This document shows positions 53,384-63,600 of a stretch of DNA of 64,000 nucleotides, one piece after another (positions within the stretch are counted from its first letter, which is position 1; the number at the start of each line of letters is the position of its first letter). The notes under the pieces are model-generated. The model did no database searches and had not been told where the DNA came from. It was given only the letters and a program-made list of their open reading frames with translations. The translations under genes and the position numbers were made by a program. Source of the DNA: Akkermansia muciniphila (GTDB lineage: Bacteria; Verrucomicrobiota; Verrucomicrobiia; Limisphaerales; BJHT01); NCBI GenBank assembly GCA_945861535.1, contig CAMAUZ010000005.1, positions 116,037 to 180,036 of the forward strand, in the 5' to 3' direction.

Positions 53384-53689
53384 ATGGGCAAAGCAACCTC
53401 AACGGGGTGGTCCGGGCCACCGGCCCGGCCCGGCGGGCTACCAGCCCGCCGCGCTGCTCCCGGAGCGGAACGCCCGGACCTGAACGGCTTGCTGCCGATC
53501 ATCCGCCGCCCGCGCCGTCCGCTGCTCGCCGTCGAGCCGCACGCGCCAGCGCCGCACGGCGCGCCCGTGCCGCCGGTGGCGTTGGTGGTGGAGTCGTTGC
53601 CCAAAACCAGCAAGAGCCATGGAACTGCGACCAAAACAGCGGCCAGCATTGCCCCCAAGGAAAGCGGTGCGCGCCTCGGGCGCACCTGA
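53384..53689 (+). CDS. Small Pro/Arg/Ala-rich hypothetical protein
   Basis: 101 residues from the ATG just after the coat stop. The first 30 codons overlap a dispersed palindrome-like stretch (ggccaccggcccggcccggc) and the composition is low-complexity; LNGLLPIIRRPRRPLLAVEP is the most protein-like part. It may be a genuine small phage gene altered by a repeat insertion, or non-coding. Confidence 0.35.
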   Translation: MGKATSTGWSGPPARPGGLPARRAAPGAERPDLNGLLPIIRRPRRPLLAVEPHAPAPHGAPVPPVALVVESLPKTSKSHGTATKTAASIAPKESGARLGRT

Positions 53690-53779
53690 GTTTGGCCGGG
53701 CCGTGTTGGTGCGACGCGGCCCGGTCCTGCGCCGTCGGCGTGTCGTCGTGCGGGCCTCGGCAACGGCCTCCTGATTCTC

Positions 53780-54337
53780 ATGGCCCTCGTCCTCATCAAG
53801 GAAGATGGCACCGGCAAGGTGGACGCCAATGCGTTCGCCAACGCCGCCGACGGCGACGCCTACCACGACGGTCATCTGTATGCGTCCGCGTGGACCGGCG
53901 CGACCACGCAGAACAAGGAGAAGGCGCTCGTCATGGCCACGCGCCTGCTCGGTTCCCTGCTCCAGTTCCGGGGCGTCAAACGCCGTTCCATCCAAGCCCT
54001 GCAATGGCCGCGCCGCGGCTGTCCCGACCCGGACACCGACTCGGTGCCCGTGGCGGGCCTCCTGCGCGTCCGCGCCGCCGTGCTGGATGAAACCAAGGTT
54101 CCCGTCCTCGTCGTCCACGCCACCTGCGAGCTGGCGCGCGAGCTTCTCAAGCAGGACCGCACCGGCGACCCCGGCGGCGAGGGCCTGCGCTCCCTCGACA
54201 TCAGCGGCTCCATGCACCTGGAGTTTGACTCCGCCAGCCGCCAGCCCGTGATCCCCGCCCTCGTGCAAACGTGGCTCGCCAAGTTCGGTGAACCCCTCGC
54301 GCGCGGCCCCGGCATGGCCCGGCTCGTGCGCACCTGA
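53780..54337 (+). CDS. DnaT-like/head-completion family protein
   Basis: 185 residues. The N-terminus (LIKEDGTGKVDANAFANAAD, then AYHDGHLYASAW) and the YALQWPRRG-like segment (IQALQWPRRGCPDPD) match the phage proteins Pfam calls putative DnaT-like, which occur between coat and tail genes and probably act as head-tail connectors. The stop is 3 bases before the next ATG, so it is in one operon with the following genes. Confidence 0.7.
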   Translation: MALVLIKEDGTGKVDANAFANAADGDAYHDGHLYASAWTGATTQNKEKALVMATRLLGSLLQFRGVKRRSIQALQWPRRGCPDPDTDSVPVAGLLRVRAAVLDETKVPVLVVHATCELARELLKQDRTGDPGGEGLRSLDISGSMHLEFDSASRQPVIPALVQTWLAKFGEPLARGPGMARLVRT

Positions 54338-54340
54338 ACC

Positions 54341-54811
54341 ATGGCGGTGAACCTCAACAAAGCGGTCAAGGCCGGCCTGGACTTCCTGTTCGGCGTCGCC
54401 GGTGAACTCGTGCGCGACGCCGAGTTCGTGCGGCCCGCCGGGGCCAGCGCCCTTGAGCAGTCGGGCAACGCGCAGCAAACGGCCAACGTGAAGGCGTTCA
54501 TCACCGATTACCGCTCCGGCGAGCTGGGCACCGTGGTCATCCAACCCGGCGACGAGAAGGTGCTCGTGCGCGCCGCCGACCTCGCGCTCATCATTTCACC
54601 CGGTAACGGGGATTACCTCGTCGAGACGTTGAGCGGGCAGCGCCGCGACGTGCTCTCGGCCCGCCTCGATGCCGCCGGGCTGCTCTGGACCCTGCACACC
54701 GTCCGCTCGATCAACGACGACTGGGGCGTCCTCACTGCCACCACCGCCTCGGCCGACTGGGGCGACCTGGGCACCGCCACCGACGCTGAAGACTGGCTGG
54801 GCCTGACGTGA
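54341..54811 (+). CDS. Phage structural protein, probable head-tail joining
   Basis: 156 residues, mixed alpha/beta (FLFGVAGELVRDAEFVRPAG, VLVRAADLALIISPGNGDYL, LLWTLHTVRSINDDWGVLTA). The GDEKVLVRAADL and TLDGTLW-like pattern is reminiscent of small head-tail joining proteins. Assignment rests mostly on position between the DnaT-like gene and the tail-collar gene. Confidence 0.55.
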   Translation: MAVNLNKAVKAGLDFLFGVAGELVRDAEFVRPAGASALEQSGNAQQTANVKAFITDYRSGELGTVVIQPGDEKVLVRAADLALIISPGNGDYLVETLSGQRRDVLSARLDAAGLLWTLHTVRSINDDWGVLTATTASADWGDLGTATDAEDWLGLT

Positions 54812-54812
54812 T

Positions 54813-55037
54813 ATGCGCGAACCCCTCGCCCAACCCCTCACCATCGACGGCGCTCAAACCGTGGTGCGCAACCCCGCGCGCCTCGTGGGCTCGTTCGGCC
54901 TGGCAGGGATCATCACGATGTGGAGCGGCCCGACGCCCGACCTTCCGCCCGGCTGGGCGCTCTGCGACGGCAGCAACGGCACGCCCGACCTGCACGACCG
55001 CTTTGTCCCGCCCGTGGTCTTCATCATCAAACTCTGA
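54813..55037 (+). CDS. Tail-collar domain protein (short)
   Basis: 74 residues. GIITMWSGPTPDLPPGWALC followed by DGSNGTPDLHDRFV is the phage tail-collar motif. Full proteins continue well beyond this motif, whereas here the gene ends nine residues later, so it is either a minimal form or truncated. Starts 1 base after the previous stop and is followed after 12 bases by the Mtd-N gene. Confidence 0.8.
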   Translation: MREPLAQPLTIDGAQTVVRNPARLVGSFGLAGIITMWSGPTPDLPPGWALCDGSNGTPDLHDRFVPPVVFIIKL

Positions 55038-55049
55038 CCCCGAGAACCT

Positions 55050-55667
55050 ATGCCCAAACAAGTGCGACTCCGCCGCGGCACCACCGCGCAACACGCCACC
55101 TTCACCGGCGCGGACGGTGAAATCACCTTCGACGTCAGCAAGAAAGTCCTCGTCGTCCACGACGGCGTGACGCCCGGCGGCAAGCCCATCGAGGGCTTCG
55201 TGAAGCTTTCGCCCGGCAACCCCTACGTCGTCCAAACCCTCGAATCCACGCTCGAAATCACCGGCGGCGACGCCTACAACCCCGGCCTCATCGTCACCCA
55301 GCCTGCACGCTTCGACAGCACCCTGAACGCTCCCGCCGGCCTCCTCTCCCGCCGCGTCCAGTGGCAGCACGAAACCCTCGACTACGCCGCCACAGTCAAC
55401 CTTGACTTCAACGGCCCCGCCCGCCGCCGCCTCACCCTCACCGGCGACCTCGCCCTCACCGCCACCAACCTCGACACCGGCAAATCCCTCGCCCTCCGCC
55501 TCACCGCCGACGACACCGACCGCACCCTCGCCTTCCCCGCCGACTGGAAATTCCTCACCACCGCCGCCCCGACCACCTTGGCCGCCACCAAAACCGCCCT
55601 CCTCCTCCTCGACTCCTTCGGCCCCACCGACCCCGACCTCCTCGCCCACTACCTCGTGGAGCCTTGA
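55050..55667 (+). CDS. Tail fibre-like protein with Mtd N-terminal-type domain
   Basis: 205 residues. The first 45 residues (QVRLRRGTTAQHATFTGADG, then EITFDVSKKVLVVHDG) are the domain found at the N-terminus of the major tropism determinant and many tail fibres. The rest is beta-rich and low in Cys (LTLTGDLALTATNLDTGKSL). No C-type-lectin variable domain, reverse transcriptase or template repeat was seen, so no diversity-generating system is implied. It is the last phage-like gene before BREX. Confidence 0.8.
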   Translation: MPKQVRLRRGTTAQHATFTGADGEITFDVSKKVLVVHDGVTPGGKPIEGFVKLSPGNPYVVQTLESTLEITGGDAYNPGLIVTQPARFDSTLNAPAGLLSRRVQWQHETLDYAATVNLDFNGPARRRLTLTGDLALTATNLDTGKSLALRLTADDTDRTLAFPADWKFLTTAAPTTLAATKTALLLLDSFGPTDPDLLAHYLVEP

Positions 55668-55774
55668 TTTCGCACTTTGGCTCGCTTTGCATCGTTGTTG
55701 CGCGAATGGCTTATCTGCTGGTCGCTTTCCAGAAAGCTGCGCAGCATCCCTAGAAGGTGTTCGTAACGAGTCTA

Positions 55775-56638
55775 ATGGAAAACGAGACAAGCATCGCACC
55801 CGCTTTGCCTGGGGTGCCGCAAATTGAGAATGACGCCGCGGCTGACGTGGCTGCGCCGGTCAGCGTCACCGGGCTTACGAGTTCCCCCGACGCGGTTGCC
55901 GCTGGTTTCAAGTTCGGCACGAACGGGCCGCACTCCAGCCGGACGATGATGTTGGATGACCTCTCCGTCCTGCTGGCGCGGACCCCGCCCGAAACGACGC
56001 TGGCGGATTTTCGCCGCGTGATGGTTGAGGAGAATCTCCTGAACAAGAAAACCGAGTCCACGCGGCGGGAGACTTTGCGGCGGCTGCGCGAGCTTTATGC
56101 ACTTGATGCGGGAACCACGGTGTTTCGCATTCTCCGAACCTACTGGCCGCACGACCCCGCCGGGCGTCCGCTGCTGGCGCTGCTCGTGGCGCTCGCCCGC
56201 GACCCGCTGCTGCGGATTTCCGCGTCGGTCATTCTCAACTCGCAGCCGGGCACGGAAGTGCTGACGAGCCAGTTCGATGACGCCCTCGCGCGGGCCATGC
56301 CGGGGCATTTCGGCCCGAAGATTCAGGCGGCGACGGCGCGGCATATCGCTTCCACATGGGAACAATCCGGCCATCTCTCCGGGAGGCTGCACAAGATCCG
56401 CGTGGCAGTTCGGCCGACGCCGTGGACGGTGACGCTGGCCTTGTTCCTGGCGTATCTCGCGGGTGAACGGGGCGAATACCTGCTGGCGAGCCAGTGGTTG
56501 CGGTTGCTTGATGTGCCGCCCGGCAATGCGGTGGGGCAGGTTGCGGCGGCGCATCGGCTGGGCTTGCTAAACTTTTTCCGCGCTGGCTCAGTCGTGCAAC
56601 TCACGTTCCCCGAATTACTGAAGACTCCAAGGGGCTAA
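55775..56638 (+). CDS. brxA: BREX protein BrxA
   Basis: 287 residues from the ATG at 55775; an in-frame ATG at 55757 would add six. After a non-conserved N-terminus of about 50 residues the protein matches the BrxA (DUF1819) pattern: RRLRELYALDAGTTVFRILR, PLLALLVALARDPLLR, HIASTWEQSGHLSGRLHKIR (the S-W-x-Q-S-G-H-L motif) and LAYLAGERGEYLLASQWLRLL. BrxA is a DNA-binding winged-helix component of BREX defence. First gene of the operon; brxB starts 4 bases after its stop. It begins only 107 bases after the last phage gene. Confidence 0.85.
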   Translation: MENETSIAPALPGVPQIENDAAADVAAPVSVTGLTSSPDAVAAGFKFGTNGPHSSRTMMLDDLSVLLARTPPETTLADFRRVMVEENLLNKKTESTRRETLRRLRELYALDAGTTVFRILRTYWPHDPAGRPLLALLVALARDPLLRISASVILNSQPGTEVLTSQFDDALARAMPGHFGPKIQAATARHIASTWEQSGHLSGRLHKIRVAVRPTPWTVTLALFLAYLAGERGEYLLASQWLRLLDVPPGNAVGQVAAAHRLGLLNFFRAGSVVQLTFPELLKTPRG

Positions 56639-56642
56639 AAGC

Positions 56643-57203
56643 ATGGGACAAATTGACCGACTGCTGAAAAATTACACGCGCTACGTCGAACTGCCGTGGG
56701 CCAACAACCTCGACGGGCTACAACGCATCTGGTTCGCTGTCTATCCTCCTGCGGAAGAACGCCGGCTGCGCGTCCAACTCTCCGCTTTTGACCTTGCCAC
56801 CAAGGCAGCAGGGCATGGGTGGTTGCTGGTCGATTTGACTGATTCCCTTCCTGACTGGCTGGCAGGTTACGAACATTTTCAAGACTGTCTCCGTGACCCT
56901 GAAATCGTTGCACTCGGTATGTCGGACTTAACCAAATCGGTCGCGGATAAAGTGGCTGCTGCATTGGTGCATTCCAAAGCCGACAACAACTCCGTCGTGG
57001 CGTTGCACGGCTTGGCTGGGCTTTACAGCTTTGTAGGAATGTCGGCCATCGTGAAGGAAGTGTCCAAGGATGTGCGTGGCCGACTTCTCGTTTTCTTTCC
57101 TGGCGAGTATGACAAAAACTTCTATCGGTTTCTGGACGCGAGCGAGGGTTTTAACTACCTCGCGACGCCCATTACCTGCGAAGAAAGTTTCATCAAACTA
57201 TGA
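56643..57203 (+). CDS. brxB: BREX protein BrxB
   Basis: 186 residues, the normal size for BrxB (DUF1788). The start IDRLLKNYTRYVELPWANNL and the end LLVFFPGEYDKNFYRFLDAS followed by GFNYLATPITCEE are characteristic. The ALHGLAGLYSFVGMSAIVKE segment lies between. Role inside BREX not fully defined; it is a core component of BREX types with BrxA and BrxC. The stop overlaps the brxC start (ATGA). Confidence 0.88.
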   Translation: MGQIDRLLKNYTRYVELPWANNLDGLQRIWFAVYPPAEERRLRVQLSAFDLATKAAGHGWLLVDLTDSLPDWLAGYEHFQDCLRDPEIVALGMSDLTKSVADKVAAALVHSKADNNSVVALHGLAGLYSFVGMSAIVKEVSKDVRGRLLVFFPGEYDKNFYRFLDASEGFNYLATPITCEESFIKL

Positions 57204-60200
57204 TCAACCGCGAGATTTACCAGAAAGACCCGACGCAAACGGCGTTGCTCAACAACGGCGTCACGAAAATCGGGGAACTGGCCTCGGCGGAAGAAGTCAG
57301 CACACTGCGTTTCGAGTTGGAGAGCTTCGTTTGCGATGGGGAATACGCGCGCGGTCTGGAACGCATCCTCCGCTCGTTTCTTGCCCAACTTTCGCAGCCG
57401 GAACAAAAGGCCGCGTGGATCAGCGGCTTCTTCGGCAGCGGCAAATCGCACCTCGCGAAGATGCTGCGTTACCTGTGGATGGATCACAAATTCCAGCCCG
57501 ATGGCGCCACGGCCCGCAGTCTCGCGCATTTGCCCCTGGAAATCCGGGACCTGTTTGTCGAGCTGGGGACGCAGGGAAATCGCGTCGGCGGACTGTGCGC
57601 CGTGGCGGGGACGCTCGGCAGCGGTTCGATGGACAGCACGCGCCTCGCGCTATTGCAACTCGTGTTCCGCTCTGTCGGCTTGCCAGAACACTATTCGCTG
57701 GCGAAAATGGTTCTCTGGCTGCGACAAAAAGGTTGGGAAGCCAGCGTGGTCGCCGCGCTCACGGCGCAAGGCAAGAGCTTCGAGCAGGAGATCAAGAATC
57801 CGTTCGCCTCGACCGCGCTCGCGCAAGCCATCCTCGCGCAAGATGCCTCCTTCGGTCAGCCCAAGGACGTGATGGCCGTCCTGCGTCAGCAGTTCCCGGT
57901 CAAGTCCGACGTGACGATTGGCGACGCGGTGGCGACCGTGCGCGAGATTTTCGCCAAGAGAGGCGAGATGCCGCTGACGCTCATTGTGCTGGATGAAGTT
58001 CAACAATTTATCGGGACGACGAACGTGCAACGGGCGATGGATATTCAGGAGATGGCGGAGAAGTTTTGTTCGGCCTTCCAGGGCCGCTTGCTCCTCGTGG
58101 GCACCGGCCAGCAGGCGTTGACCGAAACGGCCATTTTGCAACGCCTCATCGCCCGCTTCCCCGTCTCTGTTTCGCTCTCCGATGCCGACGTGGAAAACGT
58201 CGTGCGCAAAGTGGTGCTTGCCAAACGCGCCGACAAGCTGGGCGAATTGCGGCAATGCTTGGCGAAGAATCAGGGCGAGATTGACCGCCAATTGAAAGGC
58301 ACCCGCCTCGGTCCGATTCCCGAAGATCAGAATTGGCTGGAGGCCGATTACCCGTTGCTGCCGGTGCGCCGCCGCCTGTGGGAAAAGGTCCAGCGCGCGG
58401 TGGACACCACCGGCACCGCCGCCCAACTTCGCAACCAGCTCACCTCCGTCTTCGAGGCCGCCCGCGCCACGGCGCAGCAACCCCTCGGCAGCATCGTCGG
58501 CGCGGATTTTATTTACGACCAGCTTGCGCCGCAGATGTTGAACGCCGGGGCGCTGCCGCGCGAGTTCGACACCCTCATCCGGCGGCACCGCGATGGTTCG
58601 CCGGACGGCCTCCTGCGCTCGCGCCTGTGCGCGATGGTGTTTCTCCTCGGCAAACTGGAACGCACCGGCCCCGGCGACCTCGGCGCTCGCGCCACGCCCG
58701 AAGCCCTGGTCGATTTGCTGGTGGAAAATCTCGGCCATGATCGGACCGAATTGTTGCAGCGCGTGCCGGCCTTGCTCGACGGCATGGTGGCGACCGGCGA
58801 CTTGATGAAAGTCGGCGCGGAATACCTCCTGCAAACCCGGGAAGGCTCCGCTTGGAATGAGGACTTCAAGCGCCGCCTGACACAGCGGTTGAATGACACC
58901 GGTCATCTCGACAGTTTCCGCACCGACCGCCTGCGCGAAGCCGTCGAGCAACACCTGCGCGCCGTGACGTTGCAACAGGGCAGCAGCCTGACGCCGCGCA
59001 AACTCCAGGTTCACTACGGCACGACCGCCCCGCAGCCGGCGGGCGAGTCCGTGCAAGTGTGGATTCGCGACGAATGGACGGATGCCGAGGCGACGATTCG
59101 GAGCGAGGCGCAGGCCGAAGGCACCGGCAGCCCGCGCCTGTTCGTCTTCCTGCTGCGCAAGTCCGCCAACGATCTGAAAACCGCCATCGCCTCCCGCATG
59201 GCGGCGGAAGAAACGCTGCACGCGCGCGGCAATCCGACCAGTGCTGAAGGAGTGGAAGCCCGCAAGTCCATCGAATCGAAACTGCACGACGCGAACCTGG
59301 GCGAGAAGGGCATTGCCGCAATCATTGGCGAGGTGCTCGCCGAGGCCAGAGTCTTTCAAGGCGGCGGCGCGGAAACTTCCGGCCAGTCGCTGGCCGAACT
59401 GGTGAAGGAAGCCGCGCAAAGTTCCCTTGTGCGCCTGTTCCCGCAATTCAGCGTGGCGGACCATCCCGGTTGGCGCACGGTTTTCACCCGCGCCCGCTCG
59501 GGCGCGGCGAACGCGCTCGAAGCTGTGGGCTTCAATGGCAATGCCGAAGCGCATCCGGTGTGTGCCGCCATCAAGTCGTTCATCGGCGCGGGGCGGCGCG
59601 GCAACGACATTCGCAAACAGTTTGGTGCGGCCCCCTTTGGCTGGCCGCAGGACGCGATTGACGCCGCGCTCATGGTGCTGCTCACCGCCGGTCATCTGCG
59701 TGCCACGGGCAACGGCAATCCGGTGAACGCTTCCGCGCTCGTGCAGAGCAGCATCGGTGCGACCGATTTCCGCGTTGAGATTCCGAGCCTGTCCGCCAAC
59801 CAGCGCATTGCCGTGCGCGGTTTGTTCCAGGCGGCGGGTCTCAACGCGCCGTCCAACGAGGAATCCGCCTTTGCCCCGCGCTTCCTCGAAAAGCTCGAAG
59901 CGATGGCGAAGGAAGCCGGTGGCGACCAGCCATTGCCAGCGCGGCCCGACACGAAACATTTGCGCGACCTCGGGCTGCAATCGGGCAACGCCCAATTGCT
60001 CGCCCTGCTCGGCGAACAGGCGCGGCTCAAAGCGGACATCGAGGCGTGGCAGAAGGCCGCTGCGGACATCGCCAAACGCCGCCCGCGCTGGGACACGCTG
60101 CAACGCCTGCTCCAATTCGCCAAAGATCTGCCGGTGCAAGCGGACGTGGCGGATCAGGCGGCGGGCATCGCGGCCCATCGTTCGTTGCTGTCCAGCCCCG

Positions 60201-60649
60201 ATCCTGTGACGCCGCTCTGTCAGAAATCGACCGGCACGTTGCGTGACGCCCTGAACGCGCATCAAACGGAGTTGGACAACGCGCACCGGCAGCACCGTCA
60301 GACCATCGAGGGCAGCGCCGTTTGGGCGAAGCTCAATGACTCGCAGCGCGCCTCCCTTCTTCGCGAGCACGGATTGGAAGCGCCCGCCAAGGTGCAGGTT
60401 GGCAGCGAGGATGAAATTCTCGCCACGCTGAACGCCGCGCCACTGGACACGCGGCAAACTGCCATTGAAGCCCTTTCCCATCGCGCGGCGAAGGCGATGG
60501 AAGCGGCGGCGAAGCTGCTCGAACCCAAGGCCACGCGCCTGTCGCTTCCGTCCGCGACCGTCAAGGACGAGGCGGAACTGGATGCGTGGCTCGGCACGGT
60601 GCGGAGCAGGGCCGTCGAGAAATTGAAGGACGGCCCGGTCATACTCTGA
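57200..60649 (+). CDS. brxC: BREX P-loop ATPase BrxC
   Basis: 1149 residues, typical BrxC length. N-terminus NREIYQKDPTQTALLNNGVT, Walker A GFFGSGKSHLAKML at about residue 75, Walker B LTLIVLDEVQQFIG at about 258, then VGTGQQALTE as sensor region. The large C-terminal half has helical and coiled-coil character (LKADIEAWQKAAADIAKRRP). It is the ATPase of the BREX complex that blocks phage replication together with methylation of host DNA. Overlaps brxB by ATGA; pglX follows after 13 bases. Confidence 0.93.
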   Translation: MINREIYQKDPTQTALLNNGVTKIGELASAEEVSTLRFELESFVCDGEYARGLERILRSFLAQLSQPEQKAAWISGFFGSGKSHLAKMLRYLWMDHKFQPDGATARSLAHLPLEIRDLFVELGTQGNRVGGLCAVAGTLGSGSMDSTRLALLQLVFRSVGLPEHYSLAKMVLWLRQKGWEASVVAALTAQGKSFEQEIKNPFASTALAQAILAQDASFGQPKDVMAVLRQQFPVKSDVTIGDAVATVREIFAKRGEMPLTLIVLDEVQQFIGTTNVQRAMDIQEMAEKFCSAFQGRLLLVGTGQQALTETAILQRLIARFPVSVSLSDADVENVVRKVVLAKRADKLGELRQCLAKNQGEIDRQLKGTRLGPIPEDQNWLEADYPLLPVRRRLWEKVQRAVDTTGTAAQLRNQLTSVFEAARATAQQPLGSIVGADFIYDQLAPQMLNAGALPREFDTLIRRHRDGSPDGLLRSRLCAMVFLLGKLERTGPGDLGARATPEALVDLLVENLGHDRTELLQRVPALLDGMVATGDLMKVGAEYLLQTREGSAWNEDFKRRLTQRLNDTGHLDSFRTDRLREAVEQHLRAVTLQQGSSLTPRKLQVHYGTTAPQPAGESVQVWIRDEWTDAEATIRSEAQAEGTGSPRLFVFLLRKSANDLKTAIASRMAAEETLHARGNPTSAEGVEARKSIESKLHDANLGEKGIAAIIGEVLAEARVFQGGGAETSGQSLAELVKEAAQSSLVRLFPQFSVADHPGWRTVFTRARSGAANALEAVGFNGNAEAHPVCAAIKSFIGAGRRGNDIRKQFGAAPFGWPQDAIDAALMVLLTAGHLRATGNGNPVNASALVQSSIGATDFRVEIPSLSANQRIAVRGLFQAAGLNAPSNEESAFAPRFLEKLEAMAKEAGGDQPLPARPDTKHLRDLGLQSGNAQLLALLGEQARLKADIEAWQKAAADIAKRRPRWDTLQRLLQFAKDLPVQADVADQAAGIAAHRSLLSSPDPVTPLCQKSTGTLRDALNAHQTELDNAHRQHRQTIEGSAVWAKLNDSQRASLLREHGLEAPAKVQVGSEDEILATLNAAPLDTRQTAIEALSHRAAKAMEAAAKLLEPKATRLSLPSATVKDEAELDAWLGTVRSRAVEKLKDGPVIL

Positions 60650-60662
60650 TGTTCTCGCACGC

Positions 60663-63600
60663 ATGAACGCCCTGCCTGCACCGCTCCGGCGCTTGTTGGA
60701 AAACGCCGCGCAAGACGCCCGCGACGTGGCGGAAGCGGGGGCGCTGGCGGCGTTGAACGCGCTCGCCGTTCCCCACGCCAAACCGTTCCCGCACTTGGGC
60801 GAACCGGACAAGAAATTGCGCACGGCCTTGCGGGCGCAGGCGCGGCAACTCGGCGATGTGGTTCCCAAAGACGAGGCCGCGCCGTCCATCGCGCATCTCA
60901 TCGAGAAGGTGGCTTACGACACCTGGCATCGGCTGCTGTTCACGCGGTTCCTCGCGGAGAACCAGTTGTTGCAACATCCCGGCGGCGCGAGCGTGACGCT
61001 GCGAGACTGCGAGGAATTGATTCGGGAAGACCTCATGCAGCCGCAACGCGAGTTCACCGCGCCGGATGGGCGCACGCTCGCCGTCGAGTTCGCCGCCCGG
61101 ATGCTCCCCGCGATTTTCCGTGCCGATGATCCGGCGGGCAAAGTCGCGCTGCCGCCGGAACATCGCTCCGCGCTGTTCAAGCTGATTGACGATTTGCCGC
61201 GCGACGTGTTCGTGGCGAGCGACAGCCTCGGCTGGTGTTATCAATTCTGGCAGGCGCGGCGGAAGAAAATGGTCAATGAGTCCGGTTGCAAAATCGGCGC
61301 AGATGAACTGCCGTCCGTCACGCAATTGTTCACCGAGGATTACATGGTGGACTTCCTCTTGGATAACACGCTCGGTGCGTGGCACGCCGGCAAAGTCCTA
61401 GCCGCGAATCCCAAGCTGGCCGAAAGCGCCCAGAGCGAAGATGAACTACGCCAGGCCGTTGCGCTGCCCGGTTGCCCGTGGAAATATCTCCGCCTCATCA
61501 AATGCGATGACTCCAAGTGGAGGCCCGCTGCTGGCAGATTCGACGGCTGGCCGAAGAACGCGAAGGAACTCAAGTGTCTCGACCCGTGCATGGGTAGCGG
61601 GCATTTCGTGGTGGCGATGTTCGAGCGTCTCGTCGCCTTGCGCTTGGCCGATGAAAAGCTGGACGAAGCGACGGCAGTGGCAGCGGTCGTCCGCGACAAC
61701 CTGTTCGGCTTGGAGATTGACCCGCGCTGCACGCAGATTGGCGCGTTCAACTTGGCGCTGGCCGCATGGCGGCGCGTTGGCCACTGCAAGCTGCCGGCTA
61801 TGAACCTGGCTTGCTCCGGTCTTGCGCCGAACACCCGCGAAGCCGACTGGCTGGCGATTGCCGACGACAGCCAAAAGCTCAGGAGTGGCATGGAGCGGCT
61901 TTACCGGCTGTTCCAAAAGGCGGCGGTGCTGGGCAGCCTCATCAACCCGCGCGCCGGCGAGGGCGATTTGCTGGAGGCCGCGTTCCATGAACTCCAGCCG
62001 CTGCTGGAAAAGGCGCTGGCGCAGGAAACCCAAGACGACGCCGCGCATGAAATGGCCGTGACGGCGCGCGGCCTAGCCAAGGCGGCGGAAATTCTCGCCG
62101 GCCAGTTCACGCTTGTCGCCACCAACGTGCCTTACCTCGGGCGTCCGAAACAGGACGAAATTCTCAAGGACTTTTGCGAACGTGTTCACCCCGATGCCAA
62201 GGCTGACCTCGCAACCTGCTTTGTTGAACGATCTTTCGCATTCTGTGCTGACGGGGGAACCACTGCCCTGGTCACACCACAGAACTGGCTTTTCCTCGGA
62301 CGTTACACAGACTTCAGAACCAAGGCAATCGAGTCGCATCGTTGGAATTGTGTTTCGAGATTAGGGCCGAAGGCATTCCAGACTCCTATGTGGGACTTTA
62401 ATATAGTTCTGCTCGTCATAACGCGGCTCAATGCTCCGAAGGCATCTACGTTCGCTGGAATTGATGTTGGAGGTTTGGCAAGCCCAGAACGAAAGGCTGC
62501 GGCCCTAATCACGAACAGCATCCAAGCGGTTCCTCAACTGGTCCAGCTTGAGAACCCCGACGCGCGAGTGAGTTTGACTCCGTTTGGCAAAGTCACCCTC
62601 TTGAGGGAGACGGCCAATGCTTGGCAGGGAATTGCTCCCACAGACGTTGAGCGGTTTAGGAATGTCTTCTGGGAACACCCTCGAAAGATGGAAGGTTGGG
62701 AGTTTTTTCAGAGTTCGTTCGGAGACACTCAGTCATTCGCTGGCCGGCAGCACATCCTCTTTTGGGAAGACGGGCACGGCGCGATGGAAGAAATCTGTCA
62801 AGAGCAAGGCACTTTCCGGGGGAAATCGGCTTGGGACAAGATGGGCGTCATGGTGTCCGCGATGGCGCACTTACCTGTCAGCCTTTATACGGGAGAGAAA
62901 TTTGACCCTAATGCTCATGCCATCGTCCCGTTTGACCCACAACATTTAGGAGCGGTTTGGGCATATGTTCAAAGCGATGAGTTCTCGGAGAATGTTCGAG
63001 AGTTGGACCAAAAAGTCGCTGTCACCAATTCGACTATCGCCAAAGTCCCGTTCGATCTTGCCCACTGGCAGCAAGTCGCCGCCGAGAAATATCCGAACGG
63101 TTTGCCGAAGCCTCATTCGGACGACCCGACTCAGTGGTTGTTCAACGGGCATCCCAAGGGCGCGGAGAATTCGTTGCAAGTCGCCGTGGCCCGGTTGCTC
63201 GGCTACCGCTGGCCGCGCCTGACCGGCTCCAGTTTCCCCGATTGCCCCGCACTCGAACCAGACGGACTCGAACCGCTCGCCGATGCAGACGGTATCGTGT
63301 GCATCCCGCCCGCCGGTCAGGAACAACCCGCCGACCAGCGCCTGCGCGCCTTGCTCGCCGCCGCCTTCGGCGCGGAGTGGAACGGGACGCGCGAAGGCGC
63401 GTTGCTGGGCGAAGCCGGTTTCGCCGGCAAGAGCCTGGAGGACTGGCTGCGCAACGGCTTCGCTGAACAGCACGGAAAACTTTTCCATCAGCGTCCGTTC
63501 ATCTGGCACTTGTGGGACGGTCGCAAGGACGGTTTCAGCGCGCTGGTGAATTATCACAAACTCGACCGCGCGCTGCTGGACAAGCTGATTTACACCTACC

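Larger units (their letters stand above)
36772..55667 (+). mobile_element. tmRNA-integrated phage/plasmid mosaic island (left part)
   Basis: From the ssrA end through integrase, replication genes, terminase, plasmid-type genes and head genes to the last phage-like gene at 55667. The right limit is not defined: the BREX operon follows without a recognisable att copy and probably belongs to the same island. No tape measure, tail tube or lysis gene is seen, so it is either a defective prophage, a satellite, or a short-tailed phage with divergent genes. Confidence 0.65.

Noticed and set aside
55050..55667. Diversity-generating retroelement, suggested by the Mtd-type N-terminus
   Set aside because: No reverse transcriptase, no template/variable repeat pair and no C-type-lectin domain in the window.
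57650..60901. 1083-codon minus-strand frame
   Set aside because: Antisense shadow of brxC, which has clear Walker motifs and correct operon overlaps.
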